Below the pieces are notes generated by a model, which was given only the letters and a program-made list of their open reading frames with translations, was not told the DNA's origin and made no database searches. Below, piece after piece: positions 20,901 through 30,258 of a stretch of 64,000 nt of DNA. Within the stretch, counting starts at the first letter, position 1; each line of letters opens with the position of its first letter. The stretch spans positions 661,593 to 725,592 of the forward strand of contig CAUYUJ010014771.1 of NCBI GenBank assembly GCA_963575745.1, read 5' to 3'. The translations under genes and the position numbers were made by a program. The stretch comes from Prorocentrum cordatum (lineage: Eukaryota > Sar > Dinophyceae > Prorocentrales > Prorocentraceae).

Positions 20901-21668
20901 CATGCGCCATCGCACTGGCGCTCTCCGCCGATTGCCCTCACCTTGGAGGAGGCAGCTGGCGGCTTCACGAACGACCCGAACGAGCTGGTGGCCACCGTTT
21001 GTGGCCAGGCACTGAATGAGTGGCGCGCGGAAAAAGCCCGCCTGATGGTTGCCCGCCCGAATCCACGCTTGCGCATGCAGAAGCACATCCACTCTCACCT
21101 TGTTCCCTCACTCCTGGTTGATCGCCTCCCCTCGACCTTCCTCGCCCGCCTCAACTCCTGGTCGACAGAATCGCAGCCATATGTGCAAGCACAGATCGAA
21201 TGGGAGCCGCTTAAAGTGCTGCTCAAGTCTGATTTCTCTCCTGCGTCTCACTCCGCCCTCCTCGAGACTTGGGCGGGGGGATGGGCCACAGGCCGCCGCC
21301 TGCACTCGCGTGACAAGAGCGCAGGCGGCCCATGTGTTTTCGGCTGCAAGCAGGGTGATGTTCCTGATGCATCTGACTCCATTTCTCACTACATGCACTG
21401 CGCTCACATGTCGCACGCTGTCTGCACGGTGTGGCACGTGCGCTTACTTGCGCCGAGCTCGCTTCCTGCTCGTCTGGGCCTCTGCAGCGGAGAATCGGAC
21501 GAGTATCCTCAGCGTGTAGCGCTGGAACGCACCACCATTGCTTTTCATTTGTACAACATTCAGTCGAAACTGCCGCCAGGGAAGTGGATACTCCCAGAGG
21601 TGGCGGTGGATAGTGCCCGTGCTGCAAGGGCACTCTTCCTCTCAACGCACAAGCCTGCTGCTCAATAG
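17688..21668 (+). CDS. LINE ORF2: EEP endonuclease and reverse transcriptase, motif C altered
   Basis: About 1,326 codons if begun at the ATG at 17688, which overlaps the end of ORF1; the start is uncertain because the frame is open far upstream. The endonuclease shows TTWNMRAL, MQEVHG, MSDFNF, ARIDKIY and an intact SDHAP. The reverse transcriptase shows APGPDGIPYMAW, the RPLSLKSTDCKI region, motif A (LVLFDFGDASPS), motif B (SGILQGCPWSGTLW) and, at motif C, CAGDVG where CADDIG-like sequence is expected: the first catalytic Asp reads Gly (GGT, about 20237). Near the C-terminus CVFGCKQGDV...HYMHC is a CCHC-type finger. No frameshift or stop over 1,300 codons suggests recent insertion, yet the motif C change should cripple polymerase activity. 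Confidence 0.86.
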   Translation: MTRSAGEATASKGSSIATTCPSSPSPWVPQRTGRPNYSSTTRAASRTVSTGRTSARSSKRSSKHPWTRGTSSGSFNKTLAPWRRAQSDGAITFTTWNMRALLCQDPLKRKKKVTHMLQVLNSTSVLAMQEVHGSETELAHTLHLGHKSAAIFISIPERGTGGVATVLPGLSQEEAADPDRFRRTAPVPGRAQRLQIKSDLAGAPEGAQPSMAVIYNVHNFHLAQDQVQRTVGTIRAELSVAEQRPERITAMIMSDFNFMDEAPLEMTAPLVNKGLPRLRNVHPEHQLLWEQAPGDMVEVDPELHAHYTEHSQQCARIDKIYTSSPPWLLTQWCAKVDMPMAPDMLYDKGISDHAPARLRLSARARADRESQPIPQYIFEHPLFIKYFDLLVSHADLDSYTPCVRLQELKRLIREAARLTRNDLTDVHAPCSAAALTTCRAISRAVWRNDWQSARTLKARTELGDQFLDISDPNNIALIEPGTFRRVFEQRQKSRQDQRTEALLQGESAADTPFQQRQRLRKMRKAIQKRGKLWAPTGKTLKLKAIGAMHDHSTTQTPAAMIEELRRQWSPVFQAKPSHLQHVKRYLEKHIVPYDCTDMDIPSLGKMKNLISRLNNLAPGPDGIPYMAWKRIPSSAQLMLDVTIEIMQGYPVPLTFNDSLMIFTPKGSEPADEHGATRTAKAIRPLSLKSTDCKIVAAMGNELMKPIVAKGAHKAQKGFLPQRRFIEHVVAMDAQARIVAMQSDPVEKDPLLVLFDFGDASPSTCRVWLNTALEIAGFPQGIRNMVDAIYLLPVAFTNLEGALEVFCALASGILQGCPWSGTLWAVGMDPLIRDMHTRSGSFKGALIGVCAGDVGSVMLALKMLRPMSSVFYAAELLARLVLKTAKCKIIPLAGSFSPAVVDRVRAKIEALVPKWSGMTITDMAEYLGVLMGPSVDNLKRWQKLVAGWQRATNLIADTNAPTSTSLMLYNPRAVTKISYFSQLFLWPPKMKRKENWALHRIWHLPPQALPRDDLLRIGDWSSSLKAVSLEVSNRAALMRSATDSVKNWPHWSAKLKEAAAVALPFYDLALGMHAPSHWRSPPIALTLEEAAGGFTNDPNELVATVCGQALNEWRAEKARLMVARPNPRLRMQKHIHSHLVPSLLVDRLPSTFLARLNSWSTESQPYVQAQIEWEPLKVLLKSDFSPASHSALLETWAGGWATGRRLHSRDKSAGGPCVFGCKQGDVPDASDSISHYMHCAHMSHAVCTVWHVRLLAPSSLPARLGLCSGESDEYPQRVALERTTIAFHLYNIQSKLPPGKWILPEVAVDSARAARALFLSTHKPAAQ

Positions 21669-21702
21669 TCTATTTGACTCATTGTGGAGCGCAAGCACAA
21701 GC

Positions 21703-21751
21703 GATATATATATATATATATATACACATATATATATATATATATATATAT
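21703..21751. repeat. (TA)n at the 3' end of the second LINE
   Basis: TA run with one ACAC interruption, ending ATATCGCAACAAG. It may be LINE tail, target-site duplication, or both. Confidence 0.9.
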
Positions 21752-22800
21752 CGCAACAAGTGTAGATAGCATAAAGGGTTCGAGGCCCAGCTGAGAGGCC
21801 ATCTATAGTAGTACATGTCACACGCGACGGATTGGAACCCAAGGGAAGGCAGTCTATATGAATAAATTTCAAGCACGAAGGAGTCGTGACCCAGGAAAGG
21901 GGCAACCGCTAAAACAGAACAAGCGCATCCTCAACCAATTCGGCAAATTAAGCCTTCCGCTCGAGATATCTGCAACAAACGAAATACTCACTTGGCCTTC
22001 CATTCTATTGGTTAGGATTTGAAAAAAAATCGTTTCGATCGGGACATTCTCAGACAAACATTCGCTGGCCCACATTTTTTATCAACGGAAAGTTCCGCCA
22101 GCCCGCCCTGTGCATGGCACCAGGGACAGTGGACACACAACCAAAAGAGATGCCTGGGCCTCTGCCCATTCCAGGAGAAATCACCGGTGGCTCAAAGATG
22201 AAGGGATGTGCTCAAGATGAAGTCATGGGCTCCTAAGAACGAGGTGCTTCACACAATGTATATCAATCCTTGGATCCCTCCCTTTTCCTAGGACCCCATT
22301 CTTCAGGACCCCATCTTTGAACAACCGAAAACACATCCGAAGCGGGCACGTCACGAACCTGCTCAGGCTCCGCGCGGTGTTGCTCACGCGGGCCGCCTGG
22401 ATCCGACTCGATGTGATTCGCTTCGTGAACTGTGCCGGCGTTTCCGATTCGATTTGGCCTTTAGGGCGTCGCGTAAACGGGGGGGACGATCAATGAGGGG
22501 GCAGCGAGGGCTGCAGAAAAGGGGCCTTTTGGGGCTAGGGCCCCTGAAAGGGCCCTTGAGGCTTCAAGAAGGGGGCCTGACCCTTCTCCCCCCCCACTGA
22601 TCGCCCCCCTCTTGAGCGACGCCGGAATTTGGCCCGATTTACCGGCACTGGCCATGGCCAGCTGGAGCCGGGCGCCGCGATCCGACGTCGATCGATTAGG
22701 AGCGAGTCGTTGGCGGTCCGATCCGTTCCCGAAAAGATACGGCTTCGCGATGCGATCTGGCCCGGGCCTGCCAGTGTCGGGCGGGGCCTGGGCAAGGAGT
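21752..22800. other. No recognisable gene
   Basis: Only short frames on both strands. GGGTTCGAGGCCC near 21778 resembles a tRNA T-arm, but no cloverleaf can be built. Confidence 0.4.
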
Positions 22801-22880
22801 CATCTTTCCAGAGCGTTCCGGAACGCTCTCAGAGCGTTCCAGCAGGCTTTGAGATGGCCGCGGCGCCCGATACGCGCTCC
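22801..22880. repeat. AGAGCGTTCC palindrome repeat, copy 1
   Basis: AGAGCGTTCCGGAACGCTCT at 22810-22829 is a perfect 20-base palindrome, followed by another AGAGCGTTCC and then GGCCGCGGCGCC. The same string of motifs occurs at 59605-59670. Confidence 0.85.
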
Positions 22881-22934
22881 GGAACCGACGGATCCCAGAA
22901 GCCTTACTTAGATCCAAAACCAATGTTGTTCCCG

Positions 22935-23045
22935 GTTGGCTTTCCAGACCCCCGACGCCACGATTTGTTCATAACGTCCCCCCCCAAAGGTCTCGACCCA
23001 TTCCCTGGGACCAGGTCCTGAATCGTTTTCGACGGTCCCAGGGCT
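22935..23045 (-). repeat. Dispersed repeat family D, copy on minus strand
   Basis: Minus strand reads GGGAATGGGTCGAGACCTTT, then GACGTTATGAACAAAT and GGGGGTCTGG. Same order as the copies at 24376, 32475, 55960 and 59780. Confidence 0.8.
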
Positions 23046-23218
23046 GGGTAAGGGCCTTTCGGGCCGAAAGCATTGACAAAAGCAAAAATGTCTCTCGTCG
23101 TGTTTTTTTCTGACCCGAGTGGGTAAGGAATTTCTCCCTCACCGATTTTGTCCCTGTCCTGGCTTGGTTGCCAGCAGCCGCCGCCTTCGGTAGCGAATCG
23201 TGGGAGCCTCGCATGCCG

Positions 23219-23394
23219 TCGCAATTCCGTCTTCAGAGTGCACAAGCGTGCGCTGGCGTCTGGTGATTGATGAGAAGGCGCCGATTTGGCGTCGATGAGC
23301 GTCGATTCAGAGTCGACCAGTGTCGATCAGCGTCGATTAGCATCGGACCAGCGCCGATCCGCAAGAGCCAACAAGATGGTATGGACGGCTCCTA
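23219..23394. repeat. Dispersed repeat family E, copy 1
   Basis: CGCAATTCCGTCTTCAGAG, then GCGCTGGCGTC, a run of GTCGATYAGCGTCGATT words, and AAGAGCCAACAAGATGGT. The same order occurs at 58063-58175. Confidence 0.75.
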
Positions 23395-23830
23395 GAATCA
23401 GCCATGCGCAGAGGGGGGCAGGGAGAGGGGGGAGGCGTCTTAGAAGCATTATGCTTCTTAGAACGCGCGGTCCTTGTCTATAGATGTAAGGCCCCGCCTT
23501 CTAAGAAGCAGCCCCCTTCTAACAAGCCTTTCCCCTCTCCCATGCCCTCTTGTGCGCGCCGCCAACACGAGTTGCCTCCGAAGTGTCCTGGCTTCCCCTT
23601 CGCAGTGCCAGCAGCAGCCGCTCCAGGGCCCCCCATGGCGGAGCACGCCCGCCCCGCGCCGCGGGCCGCGCCCCGCCGCGGGCCGCAGCCGCGCCGGCTG
23701 CGAGCGCCGCTCGCCGCCAGCCTGTGCGCCTGCGGTGCGCCCGCGGCTCTGCTGCGGTGTGGCCCGCGTGCGCAGGCCAGGCGGCCCTCAGGGGCAGCGG
23801 TAGGCCATGAAGCACCACGCAACCCCAGAC
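23395..23830. repeat. Dispersed repeat family F, copy 1
   Basis: TTCTAAGAAGCAGCCCCCTT, then CTTTCCCCTCTCCC and CGCGCCGCCAAC, matching 59230-59400. Downstream is Pro/Ala/Arg-coding GC-rich sequence open in several frames; no gene is called. Confidence 0.75.
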
Positions 23831-24375
23831 CCTAATGACACAATGATCTCGTGACCTCGCTTAGGTCAACGGTGTTGAAGGATATCCCTAAATATGTGGG
23901 TGGGTTCGTCTGAGACGTCTGCAACAAAAACCCTATCCCTAATGTTCTTGGTCCTCCTAACTCAAATTCCCTCCCAAAGGGTGAGGGGTATTTTCATGTC
24001 CTCCCAGGTAGGGAGGGGGATACGCAACGATAGGAGGGAAGATGCTCCAGGGAGACATTCGGCAGTTGTCGAACGTAATCGATCGAGGCGGTTTCCATCA
24101 GCTGCGCCTCGTCGAGGGATTTCCAGGGGTGCGGAATCAACGTCGGGGACAAGACTCCCCCGAGTCATGAAAGATTCACGACGGGTGACTTTTCATATAT
24201 TGCGGTGGCCTTGCGGCCAGCGCCGCCGACCCTGAAGGGAGACGACGACGACAACCGCGGCGGCGACGACGACGACGCTGACGTGGGCCAGAGTCCTCAG
24301 GGATGTGTCTTGGGGTCCCTTCGGAAGGATCTCGGGGGCCTCTGTTGAGAAATTTCCAGACTCCCTCACGTCATC
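23831..24375. other. No recognisable gene
   Basis: Includes a short (GAC)n stretch near 24241-24280. Nothing coding is recognisable. Confidence 0.4.
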
Positions 24376-24545
24376 GGAAAATCACGACGGGAGATGTGTC
24401 TCGATTTTCCGCCTGCGGGGGCTGGACCCCGGGAACATCAAACATTGATTCGGGGTGACACAGGATGATCCCGGGGAGTGGGTCGAGACCTCTGGGGGCC
24501 GACGATATGAACAAACGACGTCGGGGTCTGGGTAGATCAGGAGGG
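24376..24545 (+). repeat. Dispersed repeat family D, plus-strand copy
   Basis: AAAATCACGACGGGAGATG, then GGGGAGTGGGTCGAGACCTC, GGGGGCCGACGATATGAAC and GGGGTCTGG. One of the two best-preserved copies. Confidence 0.85.
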
Positions 24546-24560
24546 ATCGGCTCAGGGGGG

Positions 24561-24700
24561 GGACGCGTCGACCCCCGACACCGAATAGGGGCCCTCGTGC
24601 CCCCGCCGCCCAGGAACATGCGGATTCGCTGTCGGGGCACTTTCGCCGATCCATCGGGGTTGCGTCGCCGATTCCAGGTCGATGCTTCCCCAACCCTGGA
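24561..24700. repeat. Dispersed repeat family G, copy 1
   Basis: Order: CGACCCCCGACACCG, GGGGCCCTCGTGCCCCCGCC, CGCCCAGGAACATG, TCGCCGAT..., CCAGGTCGATGCTTCCCC. The same order appears at 31706-31840. Confidence 0.7.
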
Positions 24701-24836
24701 CCGCATCACCGTGACGAAAGGTTCTGTCAATCTGCCTTCGCCAATAATGCAGCAGGGCAAAGTAGTTCGGGGTAAAAGTACTCCAACTACTCCGCGCGCG
24801 GGCGCATCCTGCTCGATATTTTATAGGGTGTGGTGA

Positions 24837-24907
24837 GGAGTAGTTCCCGATCTGGTTTTGGGATAGCAGAGTTTTACGCATCAGGAGGATCGGAAACTAC
24901 TCCGCCA
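24837..24907. repeat. 16-bp inverted repeat
   Basis: GGAGTAGTTCCCGATC pairs with GATCGGAAACTACTCC with one mismatch, around a loop of about 40 bases. Confidence 0.85.
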
Positions 24908-25227
24908 AATGACGCCACCATCATGATGTTAGGGATCTTAAGAGGGATGGGAGATATCTTCGCAATCGCAAATTCAATGTTTTTTTATCCCGACTGTGCA
25001 TTCCCCGTCTATCGTTGCCTCTCAGGCCTATGTGGGGGGGCGATGACTAGGGGGGTGGGTCGTGATGTCTCCCTGCATTTCATGACCCTTCTTCGTTTTG
25101 CTATGCGTCCCTTGGCCCCCCCTGGCCCGCGCACGTGCCTCGGACCATGATTTGCGACCCCCCCTCTTGGACGCCCCCGATCGGAACGAGAACGGCATCT
25201 GGAATCGGCGATTCAAAGGTTCAGAGG
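24908..25227. other. No recognisable gene
   Basis: Mixed-composition sequence without a coding signal. Confidence 0.4.
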
Positions 25228-25366
25228 AGGGCGAGTTGAGACACCGGCAATTGGCCTTCGTGGGGCCTCCTCGTCGCCACGGCTGGACGCAGCTCGGGAA
25301 ATTGTTGCGTTTGGCTCCTGTGAGGGGTCCGAGCTCGATTTTGAGCTGCCGGTGTCTCAAGTCGCC
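25228..25366. repeat. Long-armed inverted repeat
   Basis: GGCGAGTTGAGACACCGGCA pairs with TGCCGGTGTCTCAAGTCGCC (one mismatch in 20) across about 95 bases. Confidence 0.85.
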
Positions 25367-25570
25367 CTGCTCCGAAGGGCCTTGAGTGATGGGGCCCTGA
25401 GGACCATCCTTGGGGACCCATCCCTCAGGGTCCCATCCTTGAACAGCCGAGATAGCAGCATATCTGGGTCGCCCGCCGGGGCTCGCAGTTTGTCGCGCTT
25501 CACGCGTCGCGGCCTGAGCCAGAGCGGCGGGGGCGTGAAGTTTGTCGCCCCTCGCGCATCGCAGGGCAGA

Positions 25571-25741
25571 ACACACACAGATTTCCAGAGGTCAGCGCAT
25601 ATCTCCCTGGCCGGCGCTGGACCCCCAACCCCTGGCGGCGCCGACGGCGCCGCCCTTGGTGCGCGCGCTCTGCGCGACAGGGAAGGAGGGGTCCAGCGCC
25701 GAACCAATTCGATCCGCGCGGACCTCGGAATGTCTGTGGTG
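25571..25741. repeat. MITE-like hairpin element with triloop core
   Basis: Inner arms GGCGCTGGACCCC (25613-25625) and GGGGTCCAGCGCC (25688-25700) pair perfectly. Outer arms (AGGTCAGCGCATATC against GATCCGCGCGGACCT) pair imperfectly, giving about 52-base arms. The loop carries GGCGGCGCC-GAC-GGCGCCGCC, a perfect 9-bp stem with a 3-base loop, and a second G/C-rich hairpin. Confidence 0.82.
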
Positions 25742-25889
25742 TGTATGGAGCGTTTGTTGTTCTTCTGTGGCAGCACACTTCCCGCTAGCACCCCCGAAGG
25801 TGCAGCACCAGACTTTCCCCAACCCATCCCAGAGCCCCGCTTGGCTTCCCCCTCTTCCTCTCCATCCCGCTTCTCTCTGGGGCTACCCC

Positions 25890-26480
25890 GAAAAGAGGTT
25901 TGCAAGATGAGGCTTCTTTTTGCTGCAGGTTTTTTTTTTCCGTGGCGGCTTGCAAATGGAACCTTCTTTGTTGCGGATTATATAAGGATTGTTTTTGCCA
26001 CGGCTTGTAAAACAGCGATTTCTGTTTGTTCCAGAATTTGTTTTTTTGTTCGGCGGCCTTGCAAAACAACTATTATGACAGTTGCGGTCACATTATGTAT
26101 TACATTATGTATGTTGGAACCCTCTTGTGGCGGATTGCATCAGGGTTTCTTGTGCTATGGGTGGCAATTGCATGTCTTGCGTCGGATGTACAAGAATGAT
26201 CCCCTTCCGTGGCGGATTGTATGAGGATGTTTTCTTGCGTTTGGTATGGGTTTACAGGAAGGGTCCGTTCTGTGTTAGCCCTACAACGGGGCTCCTTTTT
26301 GGTGACCTTGCAAGAAAAGCCCCCCTGTGGCTGATTGTTCTTGTTCGGCATTCCGTTGTGACATGGTTTCTCTTGTGGTGGATTACAGAAGGAATGCTTT
26401 GTGTGGTGACCTTGCACACGGATTCCTTTGACGGCGGTCTTGCAAAAGGATTGTTACTGCGGCGGTATAAGTTGACCACG
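25890..26480. repeat. T-rich degenerate repeats around GGCGGNTTGCAAAA
   Basis: Recurring words GGCGGCCTTGCAAAA, GTGGCGGATTGCATC and GGCGGTCTTGCAAAAGGATT occur every 45-60 bases. The composition is much more AT-rich than the surroundings. No coding frame is convincing. Confidence 0.65.
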
Positions 26481-26970
26481 TGTTGGGAATGACAACAGCA
26501 AGTCTCTTCTGCGGCGGAACAGCAAGCAACGAACGTCTTAGCTTCCTAGAACTCAAAGACACGGTGGTAACCCTTTGCGTCTGTGTATGTGCCGCGAGAT
26601 CCTTGGGCCTACAGATGCCGAGCGAATGCCAAACGCAACATGCATTGTTCCTCGATTAAAACTGTCAGTTGCAAGTTCGCTTGAGACCCATCCCCATCTT
26701 CACACCATGCACACTCATTGTTCTTTTACGTTATTGAATTACCATGGCGAGGTCTCAAGCGGAACACTATGTTTTCTGCTTTTTACACAGCAAGCAAGAA
26801 TCGAAAATGAATGTGTTCGCCTCTGGCCGATGCTTGGCCGCCCACTATGTTTTGATGCCACTACCACTCGATCGAAAGGTTGTTTTTTGGTGGGTTTCAC
26901 ACGGGTTCCTTTGTTGAAGATTCTAAAACGAATTCTTCATATGGCGAGCTATAAAAGCATTACTTCCCAA
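26481..26970. other. No recognisable gene
   Basis: AT-richer than average. A 141-codon frame at 26575-27000 has no recognisable domain and runs into the cassette head. Confidence 0.4.
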
Positions 26971-27049
26971 CCATCCTGTGGTGTTGGGTCCTCGTTTTGA
27001 AGAGACGGCGCCCCGCGTTCCTCACCTCCTCCTCCTCCCCCCCTCCCTC

Positions 27050-27132
<83 letters not shown>

Positions 27133-27140
27133 CCGATTTC
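26971..27140 (+). repeat. Cassette head, copy 3, with (ATC)n
   Basis: CATCCTGTGGTGTTGGGTCC, then TCGTTTTGAAGAGACGG, then a CT-rich tract and about 80 bases of (ATC)n. Matches copy 1 (minus strand, 1981-2019) nearly base for base over 38 positions. Confidence 0.88.
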
Positions 27141-27480
27141 GGCACACCCCTCACACGTTTCGTGGCCCCATAGGGAGCTCCACCGAAGGCCCCAGTGGCT
27201 GCGTTCGCATGCCTCCCCACCACCCATTTCAGCACACCCCTCACACGTTTCGTGGCCCCATAGTGAGCTCCACCGAAGGCCCCAGTGGCAGGGTCCGCAT
27301 GCCTCCCCACCACCCATTTCGGCACACCCCTCACACGTTTCGTGGCCCCATAGGCAGCTCCACCGAAGGCCCCAGTGGCAGGGTCCGCATGCCTCCCCAC
27401 CACCCATTTCGGCACACCGCTCACACATTTCGTGGCCCCATAGGGAACTCCACCGAAGGCCCCAGTGGCAGGGTCCGCAG
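27141..27480 (+). repeat. 90-bp tandem array (family 1)
   Basis: Units start at 27141, 27231 and 27321 (exact 90-base spacing) and are very similar, so this is the youngest array of family 1. Core TTCGTGGCCCCATAGGGAGC is shared with 1190-1915 and 2641-3145. Confidence 0.95.
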
Positions 27481-27582
27481 GCCTCCCTCTCTTTCTCTCT
27501 CTCTCTCTCTGTCTGTCTGTCTGTCTGGTCTGGTCTGGTCTGGTCTGGTCTGGTCTGGTCTGGTCTGGTCTGGTCTGGTCTG

Positions 27583-27624
<42 letters not shown>

Positions 27625-27625
27625 T

Positions 27626-27662
<37 letters not shown>

Positions 27663-28052
27663 TTGTTTTCTCTCTCTCTCTCTTTCTCTTTATCTCTCTC
27701 TCTCTCTTTCCCTCTCTCTCTCTCTCTCTTTCTCTTTCTCTTTCTCCTTATATTTCTCTTTCTCTTTCTTTCGTTTTCTCTTTCTCTTTCTCTTTCGCTT
27801 TCTCTTTATGTGTCTCTTTATATTTATCCTTCTCTTTATAGTTTTATTTATCTGTCGCTTTCTCTTTTCTTTTGGTTGTTCTCTCTCTCTCTCTTTGTTT
27901 TTGTCATCTCTCTCTCTTTCTTTCTCTCTTTCTCTCTCTCTCTCTCTCTTTTTCTCTCTCTCTCTCTCTCTTCCTCTCTCTCTCTATCTCTCTATTTCTC
28001 GCGCTTTCTCTCTCTCACTCTCTCTCCCTCTCTATTTTTTGTTTGTTTTTTT

Positions 28053-28100
<48 letters not shown>
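27481..28100. repeat. CT-rich microsatellites with (TCTGG)n and (TCTG)n
   Basis: (CTCT)n, (TCTG)n, about 12 copies of TCTGG at 27527-27587, then CTTT-rich sequence to 28100. Ser/Leu-only frames here are not genes. Confidence 0.97.
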
Positions 28101-28869
28101 CCGACGGGGGGGGGGATGGGGAAGGGGGCGCAACAGGGGGCCCCCCGTCGACGGGGCCGGGCAGACACCCCGCGAGCGCCGACAGGGTCGGCGGATTACT
28201 CCGCGGACGGCAAGTTGAGCCAGCGCGGACCACCGCAGACCTCGAGGGGCTGATCGGCTTCAGGCGCCGTCGCCAGCGTGGTTCGAAGGCCAGCGAAGCG
28301 GCGTCTTCATCGGGTCGGCGGGCACCCTGGGGGCACCCCCCCTTGGCCCGCAAGCCGTCTCATCGGAGCTTCTTGGCGGCTGCAATTCTGCGCGAGCGGA
28401 TGGTGGCCCTAAGGTCGGGTTTCTTGGCTGGGCCCGCGCCTCGAGGCGCCGCTGTTGCGACGGCCGTTGCGCGGCTGGGGCGCGGGGGGCAGCCGCCCCC
28501 GCTGCGGCCTCAGGGTCGCGTTCGGCTGGCTCTTGGAGAGCAACGGGGCGGCCTGGCCAGAGGAGGTGAAGCTCGCGGCGTAGTGGGGAGTCGCGGGGGC
28601 TACCATCGCAGCGCACGTGGGCCGACGCCAAGTCTGCTTCGGGTCGGCTTCCGTAGCGTCGAGCATGACGTATCGGGCAGCCATGGGGACTGCCATCGCA
28701 GCGCGCGCGCTTCGGAGCTGCGGTAGGACCAGTTCGACGCCAACACCGGTGACGACCTCGCCAGGATCGCGGCCCAAAGTCCTGGGGGGGCCCCCGTTGA
28801 GGGGGGCGCCTTCAGTCGCCACGGCGAGCCGGAGGCGTCAGGGCGCAAGGTCCCAAGGAAGCCCCCAGC
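28101..28869. other. GC-rich stretch, no recognised gene
   Basis: Long open frames occur in several phases because stops are rare. I see no domain. Confidence 0.35.
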
Positions 28870-29790
28870 GTGGGGAGTGCCTCAGGCTCGACGTCGCCAC
28901 GCGGAGCCGGAGCCGCGAGAGCGGGTCGCGGCTGGCGGCTTTGGGCGCATCACGTCGGCAGGCCCATCAAGGATGTCTACGGCGAGTCCCTCGCTCTCGT
29001 CGGAGCCGCCCACAACCTGCTGGGCACGCGCCACATCTGGTCCCGAGATCTACCAGAGCTCGAGCGGCTGCCGGCCGTCGCCGTGGGGGGGGGGGCCCTT
29101 GGTTGTCGCGGAGCTGCCCTACCTGCGCCCGCTCGGACGGCTAGCGACCCGCCCACCGCTGCCGTTGACTACCACGCCCGCCAAGCAGAGCAGCGGCTCA
29201 GGCGCTTCCTCAACGGGCTGGCTGACTTGGCGGGCCAGTGGATCCCCGACATGGCGGTGCGAGATGGACGTTACGACTCGTGGATGGCTCACTGCGTCAA
29301 GGAGATGAGCGAGCATCTCGCGACGGAGCCCTTCCAAGCCCTCTTCGCCGGCACGGCGCCTGTCGGGGCCATGCGCGCGCGCGTGAGACAGCGGCGTGCC
29401 CGCGAGCTGCGCGAGGAAGCGCGGCGACGTAGCCGCCCAGCGCGCACGGCCGCCACGCTGCAGCCGCCGCGGTTCCCTCCTGCCGCCCGCGCGAGGTCCA
29501 GAAGCAGCTCCCCGCCCAGAGGTGCTGACCGTCGGGGCCCGCCATCGCCCTCGCTTTCAAGCTCGCAGCCGCAGCTGATGGCGCAGCTCACGGGCGTGGA
29601 CAGGCGCGGGCGGCCCCGAGGCAAGACTCCGCAGGCGCGCACAGTGGGCGGCAGCAGGGCAATCCCCCACCTGCTGGTTGAGGACGAGGCTGCTGGGGTG
29701 CCCGCGGGCCTTCCGCGCGCCGCTGGCGCGCGGTTGGGAGAGCGCGCCGCAGCTGGAGGGGCGGCGCGGGCTGGGCCTCGGCAGCCATGA
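28870..29790 (+). CDS. Hypothetical basic Arg/Ser-rich protein (doubtful)
   Basis: A 306-codon frame with no recognised domain. The middle part (VDYHARQAEQRLRRFLNGLA, then DLAGQWIPDMAVRDGRYDSW) has a balanced amino-acid mix and helix-like periodicity, unlike the low-complexity frames nearby. It is followed by an Arg-rich helix and a Ser/Pro/Arg-rich tail (RARSRSSSPPRG). The frame begins at GTG rather than ATG, so a true start or upstream exon is not visible. It could be a gene exon, a decayed mobile-element gene or chance in GC-rich DNA. Confidence 0.3.
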   Translation: MGSASGSTSPRGAGAARAGRGWRLWAHHVGRPIKDVYGESLALVGAAHNLLGTRHIWSRDLPELERLPAVAVGGGALGCRGAALPAPARTASDPPTAAVDYHARQAEQRLRRFLNGLADLAGQWIPDMAVRDGRYDSWMAHCVKEMSEHLATEPFQALFAGTAPVGAMRARVRQRRARELREEARRRSRPARTAATLQPPRFPPAARARSRSSSPPRGADRRGPPSPSLSSSQPQLMAQLTGVDRRGRPRGKTPQARTVGGSRAIPHLLVEDEAAGVPAGLPRAAGARLGERAAAGGAARAGPRQP

Positions 29791-30258
29791 GGGGCGGCGG
29801 GACGGTCAGGCCGGGGCGGGTGGCAGCTCGCTGAGCACCCCGCGACCCTTCCCCCCAAGCCAGGGGCAGCCGCGCGACCGCCCCACGAGGAGAGTGGCGC
29901 TCAGCAGGTGGGGAGCCCGCCGCCCACCAGAGGTCGGGGATGTGCCGCCAGCGCGGCGCCCCGAATGGCCCTGCCGCCAGTTGAGGCTCTCGCAGCCCCT
30001 GCCAGTCGGCGCGCAGGGTCGAGGAGAGGGCCGCCGAAGCCTCGGCGGCCAGATAGCGGGGAAGGGCCGCCAGCGCGGCGCCCCGCAGGGCCACCGCCCT
30101 GCCTGGGGGGGGCCCTGCAGCCCCCCCCCCCCCCTCCAGGCTGCGCGCGGCGGCGAGGAGAGGGCGGACGCGCCTCTGGCGCCGCCGACGGCGGCGCGAC
30201 GGCGGCCCGCGCGCGGGGTGCGCGGGCGTCCGCGGGTAGCGGACCTCTCGACACTTGG
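29791..30258. other. GC-rich stretch with one triloop hairpin
   Basis: GCGCCGCC-GAC-GGCGGCGC (about 30178-30196) repeats the 3-base-loop hairpin seen at 25636 and 43461. No gene recognised. Confidence 0.45.

Larger units (their letters stand above)
16541..21751 (+). mobile_element. LINE-type retrotransposon, family B, capped by a full spliced leader
   Basis: Order: SL (16541-16562), short tandem repeats in the leader (about 16632-16755), ORF1 (from 16766, broken at 17591), ORF2 (to 21668), then a short 3' part ending in (TA)n. Its proteins differ clearly from those of the 10.6-15.1 kb LINE (CAGD rather than YADD at motif C, and a C-terminal CCHC-type finger), so it is a different family. The element looks full length. 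Confidence 0.88.

Noticed and set aside
21765-21810. tRNA-like T-arm GGGTTCGAGGCCC
   Set aside because: The flanking bases do not pair as T-stem or acceptor stem and no D or anticodon arm can be built.
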